Shown piece by piece: positions 6,900 to 12,036 of a DNA stretch of 19,023 bases. This DNA is from B4-G1 sp964393895. Lineage in GTDB: Bacteria; Chloroflexota; Anaerolineae; B4-G1. The translations under genes and the position numbers were made by a program. The stretch lies in assembly GCA_964393895.1 (NCBI GenBank), contig CAYMWP010000093.1, positions 1 to 19,023 on the forward strand, read 5' to 3'. Positions within the stretch are counted from its first letter, which is position 1, and every line of letters begins with the position of its first letter. The notes under the pieces were generated by a model. It was not told the DNA's origin, made no database searches, and was given only the letters and a program-made list of their open reading frames with translations.

Positions 6900-7640
6900 T
6901 TACTTCAGCGGTCGCTTCTTAGGTATGCCCGGCCGGCGGGGGTACTTTTCCGGCGTGGCGGCCACTTTGTCCACCACCACCAGATAGCGCGTCTCGGCCA
7001 GCCCGCGCAATTCGACCACCATCAATTGCCGCACTCGTCCGCCCAGTGTGGTGATAGCAGAGTCGGCGCCGTGCACCTCGGCGGCGGCGTCTTCCCCTTT
7101 CTGCGCCAACATCGCGCCTCCCACCCGCACCAGCGGTAGTAGGTACTCTGAGAGGGTCGGCATTTCTGCCACGGCGCGGGCCAGCGCCCAGTCGTACCGC
7201 TCACGGTGGGCGGGATCGCGCCCCAGTTCCTCCGCCCGCCCGTGGATCACCTCGACCCCCTGTAGTCCCAATACGCGCACCAGGTGCTGCAAAAAGGTCA
7301 CCTTCTTGCCCGTCGCCTCCAACAACGTCAACTTTATCTCTGGGCAGACGAGCTTGAGCGGCAAGCCCGGAAACCCGGCTCCCGCGCCCACGTCAATCAG
7401 CCGCGCGCCGGCGACCAGGTCTTTATGAGGCAGAGCCTTGAGGCAGGAGAGCGAGTCGAGGAAATGGCGCACCAGCACCCCCTCCCAATCGGTGATGGCG
7501 GTCAGGTTGAAGCGTTGATTCCAGTCCACCAGTTCCCGGTAACAGGTCCTGAAACCGTCCAGGTGGCGGTCGGTGAGCGTGATGCACAATTCGCGAGCGC
7601 CGGCGACCAAGTGCTCCATACAACGCTTATCTTTCTCCAT
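6900..7640 (-). CDS. rsmG: 16S rRNA (guanine(527)-N7)-methyltransferase RsmG
   Basis: RsmG transfers a methyl group from SAM to N7 of G527 in 16S rRNA (E. coli numbering), a site linked to streptomycin sensitivity. The protein is 246 aa, slightly above the usual 205-240. The order of motifs is typical: LVDWNQRFNLTAI, then VLVRHFLDSLSCL, the SAM-binding loop LIDVGAGAGFPGLPL, LTLLEATGKKVTFL, and VIHGRAEELG. The ATG at 7640 has no strong ribosome binding site; a second in-frame ATG seven codons on is possible. In many genomes rsmG sits beside rsmE, gidA or parAB near the origin. Here it lies 32 bases downstream of a PIN-domain gene on the same strand and may share its transcript. Confidence 0.95.
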   Translation of the reverse strand: MEKDKRCMEHLVAGARELCITLTDRHLDGFRTCYRELVDWNQRFNLTAITDWEGVLVRHFLDSLSCLKALPHKDLVAGARLIDVGAGAGFPGLPLKLVCPEIKLTLLEATGKKVTFLQHLVRVLGLQGVEVIHGRAEELGRDPAHRERYDWALARAVAEMPTLSEYLLPLVRVGGAMLAQKGEDAAAEVHGADSAITTLGGRVRQLMVVELRGLAETRYLVVVDKVAATPEKYPRRPGIPKKRPLK

Positions 7641-7672
7641 TGGGACAGTCAGTGTCTCGGGAGAACTGGGGG

Positions 7673-8131
7673 CTACCCCAACTCGCTCAGGAATTCAGGA
7701 GGTGTGAGAACAGCGAGTGGCGTCTTGTCACGGAAATGGCGGGCGTTCCAGGTGACAAAGGCCTCAATGTGGGGGACGCGTTCTGCCAAACTGACGATGA
7801 GAGCATCCAGGAATGCCATTCGCTGCGTTTGCATCTTGGCCAATGGCCGATTGTACATCTCGTCTCGGAAGAATACCTCTGGTGCCTGAACCTCAATAGT
7901 AGGCCAGATCACTGTTAGCCTATAAGCTTCCTGCAGCCACAGTCGCCATTGGCTCAACTGATCTGGAGGTACGTTGAACGAAAGTTGCCCTAGAATCTCC
8001 ATCAGGTTATAGATGGTAATGACCGGATGTGATTCACGGACAGCGGCCAGAAAGTCGGCGTTAACCGCATAGCGGGAGTCGCGGTGGAAAGCAAACTCGA
8101 TAATGAAAACATCTGTGTCTATGGCGACCAC
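7673..8131 (-). CDS. PIN-domain protein (VapC-like putative toxin RNase)
   Basis: This 152-aa protein has the PIN-fold acid residues in the right order: Asp5 and Asp7 in AIDTDVFII, Glu45 in YNLMEILG, and Asp109 in FLDALIVSLAE, followed by the C-terminal strand motif FVTWNARHF. PIN toxins are metal-dependent RNases. The start is a GTG at 8131, 13 bases inside the end of the HTH gene, with a weak GAGG upstream. Overlap with a small DNA-binding gene suggests a toxin-antitoxin pair, with this as the toxin. Base composition is lower in GC than the adjoining rsmG and recF. A chromosomal non-toxic PIN nuclease is the alternative. Confidence 0.88.
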   Translation of the reverse strand: MVAIDTDVFIIEFAFHRDSRYAVNADFLAAVRESHPVITIYNLMEILGQLSFNVPPDQLSQWRLWLQEAYRLTVIWPTIEVQAPEVFFRDEMYNRPLAKMQTQRMAFLDALIVSLAERVPHIEAFVTWNARHFRDKTPLAVLTPPEFLSELG

Positions 8132-8475
8132 GAGCGACCTCGCAGGGAGCGCATCACATCGTCGAATGTGGTCACGTGCTCAACATTGGCCAGGCTCTCT
8201 TTGATGGTTTCCGCCAGTGCTCGACCCTGAGCAATCAGGTCTGCATCGTCCGAGGGAGGATCCAAACGCACACCTGCGTTGGTGTACGGCTCGGCCTGGG
8301 TCATTTGTGCTTTGAGACGAGCTATCTCCGAGGTAGGCACACGCCGGTGGCGACTGTGGGGCAGACGCACGAGTCGAATTACACCTCGCCGGCCCCAATT
8401 ACGTATGGTCTGTTCGTGAACGCTCAACGCGCGTGCTGCCTTTTTCAGCGTGACGTATGTTTGTTCTTCAGCCAT
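8119..8475 (-). CDS. Helix-turn-helix (excisionase/MerR-like) protein, putative antitoxin
   Basis: This small protein has 118 aa. Residues about 6-55 form a winged HTH of the HTH_17/excisionase type: YVTLKKAARALSVHEQTIRN, then WGRRGVIRLVRLPHSRHRRV and a recognition wing ending in PTSEIARL. The C-terminal half (FDDVMRSLRGRSW at the end) has no recognised domain and could contact the PIN partner. The ATG at 8475 is preferred to an in-frame GTG at 8487, because GGAGAG lies just before the ATG and nothing useful before the GTG. It overlaps the PIN gene by 13 bases. A consensus-like promoter and repeats upstream at 8495-8593 suggest self-regulation, as in VapBC systems. The antitoxin role is inferred from this arrangement. 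Confidence 0.85.
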   Translation of the reverse strand: MAEEQTYVTLKKAARALSVHEQTIRNWGRRGVIRLVRLPHSRHRRVPTSEIARLKAQMTQAEPYTNAGVRLDPPSDDADLIAQGRALAETIKESLANVEHVTTFDDVMRSLRGRSWSP

Positions 8476-8511
8476 AGCTCTCTCCACCGCCAGATTTGTC
8501 TAACATTTTAT

Positions 8512-8563
8512 GTAACTGCTCAGGCTATAGACCTCCGAGGTCTGGGTCAGGCTGAGCAGTTGC
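8512..8563. mobile_element. 52-bp IS66-type MITE with 8-bp target duplication
   Basis: The element starts GTAACTGCTCAGG and its other end, read inverted, starts GCAACTGCTCAGC, giving terminal inverted repeats that match at 11 of 13 bases. It is flanked exactly by direct repeats CATTTTAT at 8504-8511 and 8564-8571. The centre carries the palindrome AGACCTCCGAGGTCT. IS66-family elements are known for ends starting GTAA and for 8-bp target duplications. No coding sequence fits, so this is a non-autonomous remnant or MITE. A relative sits at 11528-11778. Confidence 0.8.
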
Positions 8564-8564
8564 C

Positions 8565-8593
8565 ATTTTATAACATTTGTCAAGTTTTGTCAA
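8565..8593 (-). promoter_or_regulatory. Sigma-70-type promoter of the HTH-PIN operon, split by a MITE
   Basis: On the minus strand TTGACA (8593-8588) and TAAAAT (8570-8565) are 17 bases apart, so the -35 is perfect and the -10 matches 5 of 6. It starts directly after the recF stop and points to the HTH gene. The -10 lies inside the right target duplication of the 52-bp element, so transcription would begin within the element. The left duplication carries an orphan copy of the -10. Confidence 0.6.
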
Positions 8594-8594
8594 T

Positions 8595-9848
8595 TTATTT
8601 CTCGATTCGCTCCTCATTTGTTCTCTTTATAATCCCCCCCTGCACCTTCCACAGCGTGGCTCGTTCCCGGAACTCGGCGCTGAACATCTCGGGGTCGGTG
8701 GCGGTGAGCAGCGCCTGCTCGACGCTGTTCACCTGGGCCAGTAGATAGCCCCGGCGGGTCGCGTCCAGCTCGGCCAGCACCTCGTCCAGCAAAAGCACAG
8801 GCGCATCCCCCGTCTGCCCTCGCATCCACTCCAACTCGGCCAGCCTGAGTGCCAGCACCGCCGTGCGCTGCTGGCCGCGCGATCCATAGTCGCCCAGGTC
8901 TACCTCGTGAGTGCCCTGAGCGGGGCGGCCGGCGATGAAGCGCAACTCGTCCCGGTGCGGGCCGGTGAGCGTCACGCCGCGCACGATTTCGTCCCCGCGC
9001 CGCGCCGCGAGCGCCTTCTGGAAGGCCGCTACCAGCCCCTCGGCCCCCAACTCTGCTGGCGGGCCAGCGTAGGATTGCAGTCCCAATCCCATCTGGTACT
9101 CTGATTCCGGAGGGGCGGCGGGGTCAAAGTTGGGCCGGTACTCTAAGCGCAGCCATTCTACCTCGCCAGTGAGCTGCTGGTGGATGCGACCGGCGCGCCG
9201 GGAGAGTGCGTCCACCAGTTCGCGTCGTCCGTGGGCGACAATGACCCCCTGGCGGGCCAGCGTCTCCTCGAAAGGGGCCAACTGGGCCGGATTGCCGGGT
9301 TCGTCGCGCAGGTGGCGCAGCGCGGCGTTGCGCTGGCGCAGGGCCTCGCTGTAGCGCTCCAACGCCGCGCCATAGCCCCCGTCCACCTGGCACAGCGTGT
9401 CGTCCAGGTAGCGACGGCGTCCGGCGGGCGGCCCGGCGACCAGCTCCACGTCCTGTGGCATAAAGAGAACCCCGTTCAGCAGCCCAGTCAGGTCGGCGCG
9501 GCGCTTGCGCGCCCGGTCCACGCGGATGGTTTTCTGCAACCGGGTCGCGCCGTTCGCCAGCGATTTGCTCTCCAAAATGATCTCTAGCTCCCGAACGTGG
9601 TCGCGACGGACGACCTCGGCCCACACGCGGGCGTAGGGCAACCCCTCCGCCTCGGCTTCCCACCTGACGAGTTGGCGGTCGAGCGAGGTGAGAGGCGATG
9701 AGCCGGTGACGAGCAGATAGATCGCCTCCAGTAGACTGGTCTTGCCCTGGGCGTTGGCTCCATACAGGAGCAGTGGACGCTCGGGCAGCGTCAACTCCAG
9801 GCGGGCATAGTTGCGAAAGTTGGTCAGGCTGAGATGACGGATGCGCAT
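8595..9848 (-). CDS. recF: DNA replication and repair protein RecF
   Basis: RecF is an SMC-like ATPase that helps RecO/RecR load RecA at single-strand gaps. The protein is 417 aa, longer than the usual 360-390 because of a C-terminal tail after FRERATLWKV. Motifs are complete: LSLTNFRNYARLEL at the N terminus, Walker A GANAQGKTS, FMPQDVELVAGPPAGRRRYL, the ABC signature YGSRGQQRT, and Walker B VLLLDEVLAELD. The frame is open upstream to 10094, but homology begins at the ATG at 9848, which is preceded by a weak AGGG. It is not next to dnaA, dnaN or gyrB as in many bacteria; scattered recF is common outside the classical cluster. A GNAT gene lies 131 bases upstream on the same strand. Confidence 0.95.
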   Translation of the reverse strand: MRIRHLSLTNFRNYARLELTLPERPLLLYGANAQGKTSLLEAIYLLVTGSSPLTSLDRQLVRWEAEAEGLPYARVWAEVVRRDHVRELEIILESKSLANGATRLQKTIRVDRARKRRADLTGLLNGVLFMPQDVELVAGPPAGRRRYLDDTLCQVDGGYGAALERYSEALRQRNAALRHLRDEPGNPAQLAPFEETLARQGVIVAHGRRELVDALSRRAGRIHQQLTGEVEWLRLEYRPNFDPAAPPESEYQMGLGLQSYAGPPAELGAEGLVAAFQKALAARRGDEIVRGVTLTGPHRDELRFIAGRPAQGTHEVDLGDYGSRGQQRTAVLALRLAELEWMRGQTGDAPVLLLDEVLAELDATRRGYLLAQVNSVEQALLTATDPEMFSAEFRERATLWKVQGGIIKRTNEERIEK

Positions 9849-9979
9849 AGCGGCCCTAATTGTACACCGAGAGGGCCAAAGGGGGAAGGGGAAACGGCAC
9901 CTGTTTTGCCGGCTAGGCCGAAAAGCGCCCTCCGCCCCAGCGGGCCACGGCGCAGGGATTTCGGGCGTTGGCTCCGGCC

Positions 9980-10402
9980 TCACAGGGCTTTGTGGAACGT
10001 CAACTGCGTTTTGACGGTGCTGTAGCCAATTCTTTCGTAGAAAGCGTGGGCGCCTGTACGGACGACGTTGGAACGTAGCTGAACCGCTCCGCATCCTTTC
10101 TCACGCGCCCACCGCTCGGCCCGTCCCATCAACAGCCGCCCGATCCCCTGGCCGCGACAGCTCTCGTCCACGACGAGCCCCTCGACCTCTGCTTGCAGAT
10201 CGGCCATCATCAACGGACTGACGTGGACGTGAATCCACCCCACCAACCGACCGTCCGCCCGCTCGGCGGCGTAGACGGCGTGGCCTTCATCCCGCCGCAG
10301 GTGATAGAGACGGCGCTGTATCTGCTCCGGGGATGATGGGTAGCCCAGTTGGCAGCAGAGCGCGGCGATGCGCTCGGCATCCTCCGCGCCTGCCACCCGC
10401 AC
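9980..10402 (-). CDS. GNAT-family N-acetyltransferase
   Basis: This 140-aa protein spans a complete small GNAT fold. Acetyl-CoA-binding motif A reads VEGLVVDESCRGQGIGRLLM, with the R/Q-x-x-G-x-G loop as RGQGIG. Motif B is seen in NVVRTGAHAFYERIGY. It would acetylate an amine of an unknown substrate. The annotated start is a GTG at 10402; a second GTG two codons on is also possible, and neither has a convincing ribosome binding site. Homology to the usual N-terminal strand (VRVAGAEDAERIAALCCQLG) starts right there. It lies 54 bases after the LURP-one-like gene and upstream of recF, all on the minus strand, so the three may be co-transcribed. Confidence 0.9.
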   Translation of the reverse strand: MRVAGAEDAERIAALCCQLGYPSSPEQIQRRLYHLRRDEGHAVYAAERADGRLVGWIHVHVSPLMMADLQAEVEGLVVDESCRGQGIGRLLMGRAERWAREKGCGAVQLRSNVVRTGAHAFYERIGYSTVKTQLTFHKAL

Positions 10403-10456
10403 GGCAACCCGGTCACCGCTATTCGGCTCAGTACGCAGTTGTTTATCCTCTAGATT

Positions 10457-11044
10457 TCACCCTCGCGTGCGCTCCAGCAAGAGCATCATCAACACGCTCA
10501 ATATCATCCGCTTCTCCTCGACCTCGGTGAATGCGGCTTGCTGCTCGATGGTGAACTTGCCCTCGAAGAAAGCGGGCTGCTTCTGCACACGCATAACGAC
10601 TGTCTCGTCCATGCGTGAGATCAGGTAGGCCGGGTGGAACACATAGCCGGCGAACAACCCCACGATGGGAATCTGATTGATAAGGCCATCCAAGACCCTC
10701 ACCCAAGGGTTTTCTTCTTGGATGGTCATCACCACCGCGTCGCCATCGAGGATGTCGTAGCGCGCTTTCCAGAGCGATTTCATCCCCTGGCGTTTGACCG
10801 CGCCCAGGGGAGTTCCCACTTGGTCGGCAAAGTTGTAGCGGGCCGAAAAGTCCAGCACCCGGTCGGCGTTCATCGTGTACAAGGGCTGCGTCTGCTGGGT
10901 GTCTGCAAAGACGGTGACGGCCTCCTTGAGCTTGAACAGCTTTTGCTTGACGTAAAAGACCAGGTTGCCGCTGGCGTCCGTGACGGAAATCTGCGGCGAG
11001 AGCGCGGCGATTTTAAAAGATATATTCAATGGGTAGTTTAGCAT
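10457..11044 (-). CDS. LURP-one-related / tubby-C-like domain protein
   Basis: This 195-aa protein has the strand-rich pattern of the LOR (YxjI-type) domain. Segments include ISVTDASGNLVFYVKQKLFK, EAVTVFADTQQTQPLYTM, VGTPLGAVKRQGMKSLWKA and YDILDGDAVVMTIQEENP, then a hydrophobic turn INQIPIVGLFAGYVFHPAYL, strands again, and a helical hydrophobic end ILSVLMMLLLERT. Relatives include plant LURP1 and phospholipid scramblases, and the fold can bind lipids. The precise function in bacteria is unknown. The start is well supported: AAGGAG stands 6 bases before the ATG at 11044, and a promoter candidate lies about 130 bases upstream. It is the first gene of a minus-strand group with the GNAT gene and recF. 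Confidence 0.82.
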   Translation of the reverse strand: MLNYPLNISFKIAALSPQISVTDASGNLVFYVKQKLFKLKEAVTVFADTQQTQPLYTMNADRVLDFSARYNFADQVGTPLGAVKRQGMKSLWKARYDILDGDAVVMTIQEENPWVRVLDGLINQIPIVGLFAGYVFHPAYLISRMDETVVMRVQKQPAFFEGKFTIEQQAAFTEVEEKRMILSVLMMLLLERTRG

Positions 11045-11489
11045 GATGTCTCCTTTTCACTCGGATATTTGGTTACGGCAAAGTGACACGTGATACTCTC
11101 ACACTCACAGCTCCATCCCGGGGCTGGGAGTGGCTGGGTGCGACACATTCTATTGTATCACGGCTCTGTCCCAAATGTCAAATGTCAATTCCTCCCCAAG
11201 CGCCGCCACTGGAACTTTTTTCAGCGTCGAACGTCTCAATAGTAGACCACCCACGCCTCGCTACCGGCACGGTGGATAGTGTGTTATACTGAGACGCTGT
11301 CGGGTAAGCGTTCCGATATTCCGGTTTTTCTGAACCACCAAGGGCACAAAGGACACGAAGAAGACGATGACCGAGCGCATCTTTGCCGAGTTCCGTGTCC
11401 GTTTACGACTTGGCCTTCGTGTACTTTGGTAAATAGGCAACCCCCCTGAAATCCTTGAGGGTAGAAATTCTTAACAAACAGAGCAAGAT
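11045..11489. other. Gene-free stretch between the LURP-one-like gene and the repeat nest
   Basis: Apart from the promoter candidate at 11152-11181, I see no gene here. The short open frames at 11083-11292 and 11455-11664 lack family features and ribosome binding sites. A degenerate inverted repeat is visible, with left arm about 11334-11360 (ACCACCAAGGGCACAAAGG then ACACGAAG) and right arm about 11414-11430 (CCTTCGTGTACTTTGGT). It resembles repeat debris. Confidence 0.55.
11152..11181 (-). promoter_or_regulatory. Sigma-70-type promoter candidate for the LURP-one-like gene
   Basis: On the minus strand TTGACA (11181-11176) and TACAAT (11157-11152) are 18 bases apart. A second TTGACA lies 10 bases further upstream. 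It would give a leader of roughly 100 bases before the ATG at 11044. Confidence 0.5.
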
Positions 11490-11527
11490 TTCACCGCTGA
11501 GCGCGCAGAGCAAAGATGAAAAATCTC

Positions 11528-11778
11528 GTAACTGCTCAGGCTGTAGACCTCCGAGGTCTTTGGAAACTGTTTTGCCCGTGACTATGCCTGTACAGGCCGT
11601 GGCTTCACCCGCGCAGGCGCTGGCAAACTCGTTTGCACGACCTCGGAGGTCTGGGGCAGGCTGAGTAGCTTGACAATGTCACATTTGTCATTGCGAGGGC
11701 GCTTCGCGCCCTCGCAATGACGGGTAAAGTGGCTCAATGTGGCTCCTTGCTGAAATGTGACATTGTCGAAGTAGTTAC
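11528..11778. mobile_element. 251-bp IS66-type MITE with 8-bp target duplication
   Basis: The ends are GTAACTGCTC and, read inverted, GTAACTACTT. They abut exact direct repeats AAAATCTC on both sides. The left part (11528 to about 11671) matches the 52-bp element at 8512-8563 but holds 79 extra bases (11560-11638) between two inverted copies of AGACCTCCGAGGTC. The right part holds the nested hairpin of 11672-11767. GTAA ends plus 8-bp duplications fit the IS66 family. Confidence 0.7.
11672..11767. repeat. Nested perfect inverted repeats (two-level hairpin)
   Basis: The outer 15-bp arms GACAATGTCACATTT (11672-11686) and AAATGTGACATTGTC (11753-11767) match perfectly. Inside, GTCATTGCGAGGGCGC (11687-11702) and its exact complement (11706-11721) form a 16-bp stem with loop TTC. 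It looks like a small palindromic element carried within the larger one. Confidence 0.8.
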
Positions 11779-11786
11779 AAAATCTC

Positions 11787-11927
11787 CACCTGTGCAGTTA
11801 AATCGTTGGACACGGACGAACACGGATTTCACGGATACAGTCTCGATAAAAATCCGTGAGCAAAGCCCGTGTTTGTCCGTGTCCCGATAGAAAAATAGAA
11901 CGCGGCCGTTCTAATTGCACAGGTCGA
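11787..11927. mobile_element. Inverted-repeat element of about 140 bp
   Basis: The outer arms ACCTGTGCAGTTA (11788-11800) and TAATTGCACAGGT (11912-11924) match at 12 of 13 bases. The inner imperfect arms are 11808-11836 and 11850-11884 (GGACACGGACGAACACGG against GGACACGGACAAACACGG). AAAATCTC lies on each side, with three extra bases on the right. No open frame is inside. It is probably a MITE-like insertion; its family is unknown. Confidence 0.5.
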
Positions 11928-12036
11928 AAAATCTCGGCGTACTCGGCGTTCTCTGCGGTGAACTCCTCGTCGGTTTGAGGCGCAGCTTTGTTAGATGGTT
12001 ACACTATCTGAAACGCAAAACGTAAGGAGAATCGAG

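Larger units (their letters stand above)
8495..8593 (-). promoter_or_regulatory. Repeated TTGACAAA-like words, possible operator
   Basis: Three related words occur in the same orientation on the minus strand. TTGACAAA lies at 8593-8586 and 8583-8576, and TTAGACAAA at 8503-8495. Without the inserted 60 bases (element plus one target copy) they would lie within about 40 bases around the -10. They could be sites for the HTH protein. This is inferred from spacing only. Confidence 0.35.
11490..11962. repeat. Nest of inserted inverted-repeat elements
   Basis: Outer arms TTCACCGC (11490-11497) and GCGGTGAA (11955-11962) enclose two further inverted-repeat elements, at 11528-11778 and 11787-11927. 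The word AAAATCTC occurs at 11520-11527, 11779-11786 and 11928-11935, at or close to the element boundaries. That is the pattern expected of two insertions into one AAAATCTC site with 8-bp target duplication. No coding sequence is supported. Confidence 0.65.

Noticed and set aside
9849..10094. N-terminal extension of RecF
   Set aside because: The frame is open by chance; RecF homology begins at MRIRHLSLTNFRNY, and the extension overlaps the end of the GNAT gene.
11083..11664. Two 69-codon plus-strand frames in the gap
   Set aside because: They lie in repeat debris or promoter DNA, have no ribosome site and no recognisable protein features.
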